Assembly (NCBI RefSeq): GCF_051020955.1
Contig: NC_135014.1
Span: 22,854,721 to 22,918,720 of the forward strand
Direction of reading: 5' to 3'
Length of the DNA: 64,000 nt
Source: Megalopta genalis
Taxonomy: Eukaryota; Arthropoda; Insecta; Hymenoptera; Halictidae
Shown: positions 10,814 through 21,225 of the stretch, piece after piece
Position numbering within the stretch: the stretch's first letter is position 1
Layout: each line of letters starts with the position of its first letter
The notes under the pieces: model-generated
What the model was told of the DNA's origin: nothing
Database searches by the model: none
What the model saw: the letters and a program-made list of their open reading frames with translations, nothing else
Position numbers and translations under genes: made by a program

Positions 10814-13233
10814 CTTCTAATTATTTCACAGAGATGGAAACAATTTCTTCGGAGTTCCATCCTTCGAGTCCTAATTTGTTCTTGAATGATCGTCTTTGTA
10901 TGGCACGGCCACGGTTTGTTTCAAAAGGATAGATAAACTCGTCGCGGTTCTCACCAATGTATCCGGAGTCACACAAGCAGTCGTAGTTGTCGTCTTCTTT
11001 GAGATGGCAACTCCCATGGACGCAAGGGTTACTGGAGCAGGCGCCATGGGCAGGGATGTGTGTTGCTATCTGATGGCAACCATTCGGGCCAACTCCATCG
11101 CCCGTGAAACCAGCTGGACATCGACATAGCACGTAAGCGCTGGTAAGAGCTGTGTTCTCGATGCACGCCGCCAAGGGGTGGCAACCTCCGTGGTTCAGCT
11201 TGCAACTGCCCACATATGTACAGGTGACACCGTCGCCGCTGTAACCGGTGGGGCATGGCCCACACATCCTCGAACCCTGATACAAGATTACGCAAACTAG
11301 TAAATCCGAAGGAAATTGTTCTAGGTGGTCACCCATCGACAACTTCCCCAAAATGGTTCGACTGTGTCTCATTGAAGTCGTGGATCTAAGCTTTCGTTTG
11401 ATGTTCCTCTGGAATAATTACCATCGTGTTCATGCACTCTACTCTGGGCGTCGTGCTGCAGCCCCCGTTCTCTACCAGACACTCGTCGATGTCGGCGCAG
11501 TAGTAGCCATTACCGGTGTAACCGCGAGGACATGCATCGCAGAAGAATGTACCAGGAGCGTTTTGACAATTTACCCAAGGGTTCACGGAACATGGTCGAT
11601 GGTTACTCGCGCATTCGTCAACGTCCTTGGTGCAGGCCGGGCTGGTGGCTTCGGCCTGCCAACCCTGGACAAGAAGATATATCCAATTAACAAAGATTTA
11701 GAATTAAATTTCCGAGATCCAAAGTTGGATCGCTCGATTGGCAACTGTTGAAGCTCTTGTAAGACTTGTAAGAATCATTGAACCTTGTATAACATTTTTA
11801 AAGGAATGTATTAAGTGCAAACGATATTTACCTGATCGCAAATGCAAGTGTAGCCATCTCTAGAGCCTGGCTTGCTGACGCAAACACCATGTCCACACAG
11901 TGCCTCAGAGTTCTGCGTGCTGCAGACAGAAGTCTTCGTCGTGCAATGGATGCCGTGCCATCCCGAAGCACATACGCACCTAATGAAACGAAGTAAAGTT
12001 ATCGAAAGGCCACATGATAGATACGTGATTATGTAGTATATTGTACCTGTATGATCCCGGATAATTAAAACACGTAGCGCCATTCTGACAGCCTAGATCT
12101 GTTCCCTGCAGCCGCAGGCACTCGTTCACATCAGTCAGACAATTCCGTCCCTGTAATAAGTTTTATAGTCAATGCTTACCCTTCGACAGTTTGATATCAA
12201 CTCATTTACCTCCCAATTAGGTGGGCAATTACACTGATATCCGTCATAGAGGTCCTGGCAGCTGCCTCCGTTTTGACAAGGCCCGCTACTACACTCGTTT
12301 ACTATTAGTTTCGTTTCTATCGTCCTTACATGGTTCTCCAGACGTCGCACCTAATACAATGATCATAAATATACAATAATTTAGTTGCGAAACTGTATTG
12401 ATCCTCGGATCAAGATTTTCTAAAATTTCATAATCAATCCTAATTGCTTTAGCAAATATTTGTCTCGGATAGTGTCAATATCTTTTTGTAGTTGAAAATC
12501 AAAATAATTCTGTAATATCCAATTATGTAGTATCCAAGGGTGAAAGTTGAGCTTGCAATACCCACCCGGTTGGTGAGAAGACGAACTTTCATGTTGACGC
12601 TGGCGACGGACTGAAAATGACAAATTATTTTGCTAATTACTGGGAACTTCCATCTTCATTAAATATTCATTCGATTATCGTTTGCATGGTGCACCTGATT
12701 ACGTAATAGACCCGACGGGAGTGTGCCGTTCGGCTTCACGAAGCCATTTAACATGACCATCCTTCGTTCGAGGCCATCCGGTCCTTCGACGATTTGCGTT
12801 AGTCGCTGCAGATTGGTTTCCAGATCCGCCAGGTAGCCCGTCCGCAATCTTTCGATCAGATGCGTCGCGTTTTGCGCCTGGAATAAATTCGTTTATGATG
12901 ATTCGAGACTCGAAGGTGCGACGTCCAAGAGATCCGTTACCGCGGAAGCGACGTGCAGCAAATTAATTTCGTTGACGTTGACGTAGCCGGCTCCCAGGAT
13001 CTTCAGGCTGATGTTCCTGTCCCTCGCGGCGGAAATGAACAGGTTTCCGTCCCGCGACTCCAACACCGGCCTGGATAGAAAGATATTAAAGTTAGGGGAC
13101 ATTAAAAGGCAGAAGTTCTGCGCCAGAAGAGTCGACGACATTGACGGAAATTGTGGTCCTCATACCTCTCGTCTATCCACGCCGCACCGAAGCCCAGGTA
13201 AGTTAGTAGCAACCATCGCGACCACGTAGCCAT
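1..13233 (-). CDS. Cubn: Cubilin, 5' two-thirds (27 exons, 3' end outside window)
   Basis: Large secreted or peripheral endocytic receptor, membrane-anchored through amnionless; in insects it serves protein uptake by nephrocytes (family knowledge). Exons seen, minus strand in gene order: 13166-13233, 12941-13070, 12695-12877, 12566-12610, 12210-12350, 12047-12150, 11832-11979, 11422-11664, 10955-11276, 10241-10560, 8981-9337, 8361-8514, 8078-8268, 7069-7588, 6532-6742, 6075-6401, 5841-6001, 5169-5498, 4584-5077, 3505-3897, 2547-2817, 1819-2070, 1245-1756, 972-1167, 534-902, 243-436, 1-77. All introns are GT-AG and phases agree throughout, giving about 2,237 residues: signal peptide, N-terminal region, 8 EGF modules, CUB 1-15. 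Human cubilin is about 3,620 residues with 27 CUB domains, so roughly 12 CUB domains lie beyond position 1. The start is the ATG at 13231-13233, directly ahead of a hydrophobic leader. I see no frameshift or premature stop. Confidence 0.97.
1428..4718 (-). CDS. Cubn: Cubilin exons 19-23: CUB domains 9-12
   Basis: CUB9 starts at CGGHLTRLSD in exon 19 and crosses into exon 20 (3505-3897) after TIHD in phase 0. CUB10 starts at CGGRFTADTG in exon 20 and continues in exon 21 (2547-2817) after DYVK. CUB11 starts with CGARLIVKDQG in exon 21 and is split in phase 1 to exon 22 (1819-2070). CUB12 lies in exon 23 (1245-1756), from CGGNYSSYAG. The spacing of the four cysteines, the NCxW/ECxW motif and the closing GF-x-A-x-[YF] strand are intact in all four. 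Exon 20 is flanked by introns of 687 and 686 bp that share a duplicated block. Confidence 0.93.
2340..2480. mobile_element. Degenerate copy of a palindromic TA-type MITE (family D) in cubilin intron 21
   Basis: The right half, 2401-2480, closely matches 53248-53327: CGCAATCTGAGCGCGAATTA followed by GGGAGAAA and a TAC-T/C-GTA end. The left half is diverged. It is non-coding and lies wholly inside the intron. Confidence 0.7.
3007..3400. repeat. Duplicated intronic block, copy in cubilin intron 20
   Basis: This block matches 4100-4490 in the neighbouring intron over nearly its whole length. Shared runs include CTTTCTATAAGATTCAT, CCAAATTTTCTACACAGC and GGTTCAGGATTGATATC. The two introns are 687 and 686 bp long, and the block lies about 100 bp from the donor in each. 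Confidence 0.85.
4100..4490. repeat. Duplicated intronic block, copy in cubilin intron 19
   Basis: Partner of 3007-3400. The copies lie on either side of exon 20, which encodes parts of CUB9 and CUB10. A shorter related piece (GAACCC-A/G-AGATTAAA followed by GTTTAG) also occurs at both 4046 and 4495, so the block is bordered by a further short direct repeat. Confidence 0.85.
4719..6742 (-). CDS. Cubn: Cubilin exons 15-19: CUB domains 5-8
   Basis: CUB5 is in exon 15 (6532-6742, VCGGLLKEPIG) and the start of exon 16 (6075-6401), joined in phase 2 to give LGIFCG. CUB6 starts at CGGHYMRSNG and ends in exon 17 (5841-6001), where LEIR-NGGYETSPLIGKYCG closely resembles vertebrate CUB6. CUB7 fills exon 18 (5169-5498), with CGGIMNAATG and SPNYPQPYSHSDCYW. 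CUB8 opens exon 19 (4584-5077), with LCQN in place of CGG. In mammals CUB5-8 binds intrinsic factor-cobalamin. Insects lack intrinsic factor, so the conserved fold here must serve other ligands (inference). The donor used after exon 15 is GTACGT at 6531; reading through would end the frame at a stop a few codons on. Confidence 0.93.
6794..7036. mobile_element. TTAA-type MITE (family A) in cubilin intron 14
   Basis: The left end reads GACCCTTTACACTCGAAGT. The reverse complement of the right end reads TAACCCTTTGCATTCGAGTG. These are imperfect terminal inverted repeats around about 200 bp of AT-rich non-coding DNA. Related elements are at 57664-57912 and 63215-63427. The ends and the TTAA flanks suggest a piggyBac-type non-autonomous element, which is an inference. 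Confidence 0.75.
7069..10420 (-). CDS. Cubn: Cubilin exons 10-14: CUB domains 1-4
   Basis: CUB1 starts at the CGG near residue 509 and continues into exon 11 (8981-9337) with IGRFCGNTLP and GFAFRW. CUB2 starts at CGGHLTDDYG in exon 11 and ends in exon 12 (8361-8514). CUB3 begins with the variant GCNGVYTAY in exon 13 (8078-8268). Exon 14 (7069-7588) holds the end of CUB3 and all of CUB4, from CGGVFTEESG. The four-cysteine CUB pattern, the SPxYPxxY strand motif and the calcium-site motif DYLE-[IV]-x-DG recur. Introns after DYLE or FLQ in CUB1, CUB2 and CUB3 are phase 0. The donor after exon 11 is the weak GTTCGT, chosen because exon 12 then restores DYLE-I with correct spacing to the next cysteine. 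Confidence 0.93.
10421..12350 (-). CDS. Cubn: Cubilin exons 5-10: eight EGF-like modules
   Basis: Residues about 160-508 contain eight six-cysteine EGF modules. Modules 2, 4 and 5 begin with the calcium-binding signature D-[VI]-[ND]-E-C. Modules 4 to 6 show the G-[YF]-[ST]-G-[ND]-G ending seen in the equivalent vertebrate modules. Exons are 12210-12350 (EGF1), 12047-12150 and 11832-11979 (EGF2 and most of EGF3), 11422-11664 (end of EGF3, EGF4, start of EGF5), 10955-11276 (end of EGF5, EGF6, most of EGF7), and the first part of 10241-10560 (end of EGF7, EGF8). The number and order match vertebrate cubilin, where this rod-like block separates the trimeric stalk from the ligand-binding CUB array. 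Several introns cut inside modules rather than between them. Confidence 0.94.
10764..10811. repeat. (AT)n dinucleotide microsatellite
   Basis: About 24 uninterrupted AT units in cubilin intron 9 (10561-10954), between the EGF7 and EGF8 coding parts. Confidence 0.98.
12566..13233 (-). CDS. Cubn: Cubilin exons 1-4: signal peptide and N-terminal oligomerisation region
   Basis: Exon 1 (13166-13233) encodes MATWSRWLLLTYLGFGAAW, a basic start followed by a leucine-rich core typical of a cleaved signal peptide, probably cut near GAA-W. Exon 2 (12941-13070) carries SRDGNLFISAARDRNISLK, which aligns with the GNL-x-FLTG block that opens mature vertebrate cubilin. Exons 3 and 4 (12695-12877, 12566-12610) encode residues about 67-142 with heptad-like leucines (LADLETNLQRLTQIV), matching the region through which cubilin chains trimerise. 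The phases are 2 after exon 1 and 0 after exons 2, 3 and 4. Vertebrate cubilin has a furin-type RxxR site after its leader. I see no such site here, so the short propeptide may be absent. Confidence 0.93.
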
Positions 13234-14797
13234 CGTAGTCAGCAAACCACCGAGTTTCGATCAAGTTTTATTGTGGCATCTCCTACCGGATGCCTACGAC
13301 GACCGTTCACCGTCTGCCGTTCGTCGCGTACTGCATCGAATGATCAGAAACATAGCGTATCTCTATTCAAAAGTGGGCGTATTTAGGGGACTTATCGAAG
13401 TCCACCCAATATCGGTTACACCCGGTACGTTCCACGTAGTTTGCTGCCTATAATTAACAATTCCGTGAAAATCATTCTTCTATTTTCATGTTCCAGGAAT
13501 TATCTCTTTACAGAGGAATTTTCTCTTTGGTGCAAATTACACGTTTTCATTTATTAACAATCAAACTATGGACGTAGGTCTTTCGTGTGTCACGCGTTTT
13601 TCAGCAGATTTAAGAGTCTGATAATATTTGTGCGACGTCTTCAAACATATATGCTCTTGCATCCATAGATTCTTCTAGTTCTCCTGGTGCTCAAGGTCAC
13701 ACGAAGATTATTGTAGCCTTGAGAAAATTTTCTTGCTCACTACAGTGTATTTGTCTCGAAACCTCATGTTTCCTCGTGAAATTTTGTTCTATTGTTAATG
13801 ATAAATGGTTTATTTATAGTGCCCAAGTTAAGTGGAATATTTTGTTAAACTCTCATTGAACCTTCTTCTTAAGTCCTCTACTAGCCATTGATCTATAATG
13901 AGAACTACAGCTTGAACTTCTATTATAGTAATATTGAATCAATGTTGAATTATTATTATAGCAACATTGCAAATCAATCTTTATAATTGTAAGGGATTAA
14001 ACTTAAATCTATGTATCTTAAAGTTAAATTAGCTTACCAATAGCTTCAGGGACTTAGAACAAGTTCCGTGGCATCTAAACTGTTTGTTCAGGCGATTATG
14101 TTTCATTTCAAGAGGTATGTTCCAGCTAACCTGTTTTCCTATTTCAAGTGTGTGTTTAGTCATGTATTCGTTTCTCGCTTTTCTGTCCGCAACACTGTTA
14201 GTTTAGTAAACAGTTTGAACAGCATTTCCGTTCTGTATGTGCTTGACAGAGTAATTAGCAACAACACTTACCTCAATCAAATGGCTGATCAATCAGAATC
14301 CCCGATTCGTAGATAGCGCGAAAAATATTTTCTACAATTGTTGAATTCTGCGCATCTTTCCGCGCAAAGTAGCTTTCTGCGCAGAAACGCCGGCTTGAAC
14401 GATGCTTGCACCTGTGGAAAAAGTCGACAGCAGTTAATTTTGTTCATCGGTAGTTTTTATTATATTTAATTTCAATTTAGTCTTTCTAATATTTCGCTCG
14501 CATGGAGTGACGAAACTTGAGAGAAAGAACGTATATTTAATAGGTAAGATGTTCGAGTTCAATATATTTTACGTTTGTAAACGTAATTGTAAATAATAAT
14601 TGTAAACGTAGAATTCGATTGGTAATTGATCAAGGCTATTTCTCGATCCATACAAGTACACCCTTGTGCTAACTGATATTAACATATCTCTATAATGACC
14701 AGTATAAAGTAATAATAAATAAAAAAAAACGTAAAATACTCACGAAAATCACCCCGATTTTGGTTAACATTTCAAACTTTCCTAACGTTCCTCAGCG
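13234..14797. promoter_or_regulatory. Cubilin upstream region (presumed promoter and 5' UTR), no gene seen
   Basis: About 1.5 kb upstream of the cubilin ATG without a supportable exon. The first 200 bp are moderately GC-rich and the rest AT-rich. On the cubilin strand a GATAAG site (13391-13396) lies beside a CCACCC/GGGTGG box (13402-13407), about 160-175 bp upstream of the ATG. GATA and Kruppel-like factors act in insect nephrocytes, so the pair is suggestive only. I see no convincing TATA box or transcription start. Confidence 0.4.
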
Positions 14798-15165
14798 ATG
14801 ATGCAAGCGCCCTCACTTCCCGTTGCGGGGAACTACGAAATGCAGATCGACCAATTACAATTGCCGATTTCCACCATGCTTGAAATTATGTCAATGTCCC
14901 GCCGTTATTCTTCCTTGGAGCGTCGCAGCTGCTGTACATTCCTCGTGAAAAATACTTCGCTTCAATGGTAATTATCAATACCTCATCAAATGAAGACATC
15001 CAACCGATAAAAAGCAGAGAATCATGAATTTCTACAGGGTATCACCAGATTCCTTCAAAATGGGTCATTATAACCTTGTCTGTTTTGGGGTTGATGGGGA
15101 TTCTTGTTGGGTACAGCTGGCTATTTAACAAATCGAAGTCCCATTCGAGTCAAGATCATCGATGA
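14798..15165 (+). CDS. Possible small two-exon gene for a single-pass membrane protein
   Basis: Not a recognised family. An open frame starts with tandem ATGs at 14798 and 14801. If it is spliced from the GTACAT donor at 14934 to the acceptor (TTTCTACAG) before 15038, it gives 87 residues. These comprise a polar N-terminus with two basic clusters (SRRYSSLERRS), one hydrophobic segment (WVIITLSVLGLMGILVG) and a short basic tail with KSKSHSS, ending at TGA 15163-15165. The intron would be 104 bp, similar to those of cubilin. An alternative donor (GTAATT at 14968) gives a different tail ending at a TAA near 15128 and no membrane segment. T/G-rich DNA can yield hydrophobic frames by chance, and I see no AATAAA downstream. 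It lies between cubilin (minus) and the transferase exon (plus). Confidence 0.3.
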
Positions 15166-15463
15166 GGTGAATCGCCTATAAGAAACAGTTATCGGTAAGA
15201 TGATAAGAATCATTTGTCATGTTATAGTTGTTGATGTAGTTCTGTCTAATTGAACGATGTTCTGTTTAGCTAGAGATCGAAGGTAATTGGATGGCAGTGG
15301 ACAGCGATTCGAAATTCGGCGGGAACGCGGTCGGTGGGCGTCAGATTGGAGATGGAAGCGCCACCAGGCGAAGGGATTCGAAAGCAACGACGCGACGCGT
15401 TCGGTGCGGAGCGTTGGTCGTCGTCGCCGCCGCGCCGTTCCCCTCGGAACTTAACCGGACAGT

Positions 15464-15565
15464 ATGGCTTCGGCTGCCGGTCGGTTCGCGTTGGTGGTGC
15501 AGATCCACAGTGCGACAGTGCGTCGTCGGTCGCGGGTGTGCGTGCTACAGTTGTCGGGATCGTGA
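15464..15565 (+). promoter_or_regulatory. Upstream ORF in the presumed 5' UTR of the transferase gene
   Basis: An ATG at 15464 opens a 33-codon frame that stops at TGA 15563-15565, 97 bp before the main ATG and in the same reading frame. If the transcript starts upstream of 15464, this would be translated first and could lower or regulate main-frame initiation. The surrounding 15290-15660 is CpG-rich, as expected of a promoter and 5' UTR. Confidence 0.4.
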
Positions 15566-15661
15566 ACGCACAATCCTCGAGGGCCCTGGGAACGTGACAG
15601 AGGACGCGAGTGCGTCGATACGTTGCACCGAGCGCAGAGGGTGGCCACCAACACGGCAGAG

Positions 15662-15751
15662 ATGCGGCGAAATGTGAAAATTGTGTTGCTCCTGTCATGC
15701 GCGTGGATGTTCGCCTTTGTTTACTACTATCACACGTCGCGGGACACTAAG
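15662..15751 (+). CDS. Pgant2: First coding exon of a Golgi type II transferase, probably polypeptide GalNAc-transferase 2
   Basis: Thirty codons begin at an ATG with a purine at -3 and an in-frame stop upstream (15563-15565), and end at AAG with a perfect GTGAGT donor (15752), phase 0. The peptide starts MRRNVKI, has a hydrophobic core (IVLLLSCAWMFAFVYYY) and then a polar stretch, which is the plan of a type II signal anchor. MRR at the start, W at residue 15 and YY at residues 21-22 coincide with the N-terminus of human GALNT2 as I remember it. GALNT2 adds GalNAc to Ser/Thr of secretory proteins in the Golgi. The catalytic domain must lie in later exons, and none is recognisable before 64000, so the first intron would exceed 48 kb. 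Other short-anchored Golgi enzymes remain possible. Confidence 0.55.
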
Positions 15752-18700
15752 GTGAGTCGAAATCTTAATACACGCTTCACGCGATCACCCTTCGTTTACA
15801 ATAGAAAACAACGAACAGAAACGTGTACGCATCCAATTACGTCAAATATCAGGAGGCCGGAGCTGTTGCTGTTTTTTAGGGTGCTATTCGTAAAGCTGGG
15901 GATTGCCACATGCTCGACCATGACTTTGTTTATGAAACGGAACACAGAGACCGCGCGCGCTATCTACTGCTTGGTTTCATTGTTCTAAAGCTGGAACTGT
16001 TTACACTTTTTAGACTGCTGAGGTATATACTATCCAATCAGTTAGATTGATTGAACACAAAGCCACATTATCAACGTACACTTAGATTTTTCGTATATAA
16101 CTGCGAATGTATTTTATACGGTGTAGGTTTTCGTTGTTAGGATTGTTTACTGTTTTTAGGGTCAGGTACTGTTAGAATTGACAGGACACCAGTCAGAATA
16201 GATTATTTGGCTAGTACCGAAGGTGGTGCATCGATTTTCTTAGAGAAACGGATCCGGTTCATTCATGTTACTCGTGAAAATCTACCGCACAGCCGGCTCT
16301 TTGAAACGATGCGCTCCACGCAGTCGAATCCGTGCGTCCTTGATGCACATGGGTCAACTCCCGACGCGTGACATCGCCCAAGGCTGTTCGCAATATTACA
16401 CGCGGGACATCTGCTATATTTTTTTACGCTCCGATGTCTCCCGCATGCTTGCCATTTCTATTTGCGGATTTCGCCTTGGGGTAGGAAGGGGAGAATATTT
16501 CTAAATCCTAGATATTTTTCGTTTGGATATTTTGGTTCACACACATGTGCACACTTTAGTCAACAAATCTTGAGGTGAGCATTAGGAACAAACGATGGTT
16601 TTTATCGTGTTTTTTTATATCTTTGTCATCTTTCAAAGGTGTACACTTTTAAGGTTTTGGTAAGCTATGTTTTTAATTTTGATGAATATATTTTTGTCTG
16701 AAAGGGGTGCTATAGACGATTAAATTTTTGTTTCAATATTATAAATTGCCAGAGATCCTAGGAAGCTTAACTCGGCCAGATAGGTAGAATTCACTTTAGT
16801 AATCAGGAGTTAAGGACGCACAGGGATTTATCAAAAATTCTTCGGAAAGTAGGGCGAAGTGCATAGTCTCTCGTTTCGCTAGTCGAAGCAGATGTCCCGA
16901 TACTTTTGAGAGGATACACATTCCGACATGTACTAAATCTGTCTTCTCTACTATTTATTGTATCATTAATATGGTACGAAATAGCTAGACGAATCTTTAT
17001 GTAAATCGAGACTTTTATAGACACATTCGAGACGACAGGAATTACGCATAAATTTATTTTTACCGCCCGACATCGTGATCAGCAAAAAGTAACATTGAAA
17101 CACAGAACATTACTGCGACGATTCTTTTATTGCGTTTCGTTAATTGCAATATGGTATAAACGCATAAAATTCTCAATCTAATAATAGCTGTGATCTGTCT
17201 CTATCTCTTTTGTTCTCTCCATGAAAAGTTTTCCACTTTTAGAATTGAAACGTTTAATACAAAAAAAAGCTGTATTATTATGAACTTCGAGAGCGAATCA
17301 TAAATTCCGAGTAGTCGCTTTGCTTCGACGAGCTTAATTATTCAAATTCGAAATATTTCGACTGACATTACCGGCGTTTTTAAGCACGTTGACCATTGGT
17401 CGATCGCCCGCATTGCCTACCACGCTGGAATCACTGTTGCCGATATTCTATGCGTGTCCAGACCCGGGCAAAACGTTGGTTCAAATAGTACAATGGCTTA
17501 TTTAAATTCAAACCTATTCGAAAATCGCATTCAAAGAGTCCTGAAAATCATTGGTTACTCTGTAAAATTCTACACTCTGTTACATACAATCTACTTTACC
17601 AAATGTTTATCATTAGTCCGCGGATTTTTATGCAACACAAAAATTGTCAATGTTTACTGTGTAAACATTGATTGCGTATCTTAATCATTTTAATGACTTG
17701 AAAATAATAAGAGCATTTAAAAGCATCGTTGCGTTATTTAATCTAGTAATTTTTGCCAGAGATACATAAAATCCGCGGTCTACGTAGTATATTAAAATAG
17801 CATCTTCGTGTTAAATTTTCGTTCACCGCCAAATATATTCACGTACATTTATTTGGTATACAAGATTAGAGTACTCCGTTTTATTGCTCATGTAATATTA
17901 TTCTATCTCAACTGCAATGTATCAAGCATTTTAGATAACATTGTTAAAGCTCTTGAAAATATTTGATTTGATGTGTGGTTGACATAAATCTTCATTATTT
18001 TAAGTGAAATACAAGAATAGAAGATTAAAATATTCCACACTTAATTGTCTCTATAATATTATTTACACCTGAACCGCATTGCATCAAGTATTTTAAATAG
18101 CATTCTCGAGTTACCTAAAAATATTTCGTCGATGTAAAACCGCTGTAGATCTTCAGCAATGTTAGCAAACACATAAAAATCTGAACGTTTAAAGAAATCG
18201 TGTTCGCATTGTGGAAAATGTAACAAGAAAATGAGGTTTATGTTAGCCCTCAAAAGGCGTTCAAATCGATCACCAGTTTTCCACGAGGAATGCAAAAATC
18301 GCAGCGCATCGGAGCTAGGAAATAGTCGAAGCGTTTCAATGGCATGTCCCCGACACGGCCCATTGAGGATTCACGAGGATAATTCGCAGAACCACGCGAA
18401 CGATCCACGCTAATAAGGGGGAATAGAACCAGAATCCGGCGCGCTCCGCCGTTATTCGCGTCGCGTTAACCATTTATTATACATACTACACTTCGCGTTA
18501 CATTTACCGCGAACCCGTTCGGTTTTCTGGATCCGCGGCGCACGTGATCCACTGTTCTAGATTCGTAAAACGTTCACGTTTTCTAGCTCCGTTGCGGAGC
18601 CGAACAAAATTTGCGAAGAGATCATTCTTTATCTTGAAATTATACCCGTGCTCTGCCGGCTTTTTTTGCGATTAGATAAAATTCGGTAACTCTTGTGCAA

Positions 18701-20756
18701 TTTTCATCGAGCTATAAGTTAGCCTAATTACGAGCTGGCTAAAGATTCGGTAATCTGAATCGCGAAGTCAGATATCTGAATTCTTGGAGTTTGGATCGAT
18801 GCTGTGATGATAAACAATTTTATTTTTTCGATGAATAGCATCGAAAGCAATTTATTTAATTATTATCTTTTCCAAAGAAGTAATTCGACAAGGATGGATT
18901 ACCTATTTTAGCTCGTCACTTTAAAACAAATCGTCCACAATTTCAAACATGAGTTTCGTTTATAGAAACTTGTGAGCAAAATGGGATGACGCGATTTCTT
19001 ATCAGGAATTAAAATTACATGAAGATAATAAATTGCTTTAATTATTCCAATTTAAATTACTCTTTTTTTCTCTTGCAATCGGACATAGTTTGATAGAGTC
19101 CGTGGGAGCATCTTTCGGAAGACACAGGCTCCAAGCAATTCAAGATAAATATGGTCACAATATCTCCTATGCATAATATCGATTGCGAGCACGTGCGCGA
19201 CCGTCCCCAGACGCACCACTAATAAATACGCGCTCCAATAAGTATACACGAGAGCAAAGAGAAAGAGAGAACGGGAGACGCGCTGTGTTCGAGCCGTGAA
19301 CCGGTACCGATTTGCCGCGTTTGACCGATAATTTGTCGAGCATTTTCTTTTCCCGAGCACCGAGACCAATGACTCGCGGAAATCAACGGATCGTGAAACG
19401 CGCTCCGCGTCTCGCCGCGACGCAAACATATCTGCAACCAACATTTGAATCACTCTCGCCTTCTTTGCCTACCGAGATCCGTTCCTTAATTAACGCGTTT
19501 ACTGCAGGAATTAGCAGGAATCACGGCTATATATAACACCGTGGAAAATGCGACGTTTTCGCAAGCGAAAAATAGAGCCTTAAAGTAATTTGAAAGCCGC
19601 GTTTCTCGTGTTTAAATGTAGAAAGATCTATTTAATTGATCATTTAACTGATTAGACAGAAGAAATACTTGTTTGGATCAGCAAAATTACGCATATGTAC
19701 CATTCGTGATACTCATCAATTGTCTTCGCGTAATAAGAGCATTTAAATTATAATGCATTTTTCATAATTTCGAGGTCACGGAAATATTGTAATAGCAACA
19801 GGAATTTTAATCACGATTTTATTCTATTTCATTGTAACACGCGGATCATTATGCACGTGTGCTCAGTAAAAATCCTAGAAATTAAAAAGAACATTGAGTG
19901 AACAATGCAGTATATGCAGAAATTACCGTGCACGCGATTTTTCTCTAACTTCATTTTCTCCGAATGTTTCTATAAAAGTGAGATGCATGAACATCTGGAA
20001 CACAGTTAACCACGATATTTTATGCATTCACGAGAAAAGTCGGTAGGTGAAACATAGAGAATCTGGGCAGTTGGCCTGCGATTAACGTATAAAACTGCGC
20101 AGTCTATTAATTCAATACGATTAGATTAACAAGATGAAATTCGTAGGTTCGATGGATCTGTCTACGAAGGCCGTGGTTATGGTTTGTCGGGTTTGTAGGA
20201 CAGCTGAGAGGATCGTGAAGGATGTTAGATACCGATCGATCGAAAAAAACCGGTCGCTGCTAAGGAAACGAGTGTAATCGGCAGTCCGTTACACCTCGGA
20301 CGAGGAAGTGAAAGCCATTCCACCGGTAAGAGTTCTGGAGGAGCTCCAAATTAGAGCGACCGTTATCGAGATCGTCTTCCGATTCACGGAGTCACGGGCG
20401 CCGTGAAACGCTGTTTGTTTTCGTAATAACGTGTGCCGTTGGCAACGGGTTCGTTCTGTCATTGTACTTTTTCGCTTTCGAATTTCCACTGTCCGCGAGA
20501 TTTTCCCATTTGCTCCGAACAATGGAACAATCCGCGGTTAAACAGTCATGTTTCCAACAATTCGAAAAATGTTCTATTATCGGCGATTTTCTGTTGCTCT
20601 CTCGATTCACGATTACTTTATTAATCACTCGGTTATTAATTTATTAGGTCGATCGGTGCTAGACGATTGAAGGAATCGAATCAAATTTGTTTGGCAGTGT
20701 TATCGACGACGATGTAAAAATGGTACATCGATTCTCTATTTTCATATTTTTATATA
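15752..20756. other. Gene-free AT-rich stretch, presumed first intron
   Basis: No supportable exon on either strand. It contains two copies of the dispersed CCGCGG-ATTTTTATGC motif (17618-17636 and 17764-17783) and modest CpG-rich patches near 18420-18640 and 19180-19460. Open frames here are short and show no family motif. Confidence 0.6.
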
Positions 20757-21225
20757 TAATATATTTTCTAGCGCATCTAATCGAGAAAACGTTTTCCGAT
20801 GTTTTCGATTCTTATAAAAGTAACTTATATTATCGACAACAATGTTAAAGTGAAGTCGATTCAAATTACTTGTTCATCGACGTTTCAATGATAATATTTT
20901 CTAGCGTACTTTCTCAAACAAAAGTTTTCCAATGAAAGTTTATTAGAAGAACACTTTCTATTGCCAACTGCATAAAAACGATGTTTATTTAAATGTCTTT
21001 GCGCATCGAAATTTTAATTATAGGATATTTTCTAAAGTACTTTCTCAAACAAGTTTTGCAATGAATGTTTATTAGAAGAATACTTTCTATGACCAATTGT
21101 ATACAAATGACGGGCATTTAAATGTCTCGAAATCTTTTTTTCTTTTTTCTAGAATACTTTCTACAAACAAAAATGGAATGGAAGTTTATTACGATGGAAG
21201 TTCATTACGAAAATACTCCCCCCCC
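20757..21225. repeat. Degenerate tandem repeat, unit about 130 bp, about 3.5 copies
   Basis: Copies begin with TATTTTCTA-x-x-x-TACTTTCTC or close variants near 20760, 20895, 21025 and 21143. The middle two also share TTTATTAGAAGAA-x-ACTTTCTAT. The array ends at a run of ten cytosines near 21219. Confidence 0.75.

Noticed and set aside
15291..15677. 128-codon frame overlapping the transferase start
   Set aside because: Arginine-rich translation of a CpG-rich promoter/5' UTR. It lacks protein features and overlaps the better-supported signal-anchor exon.
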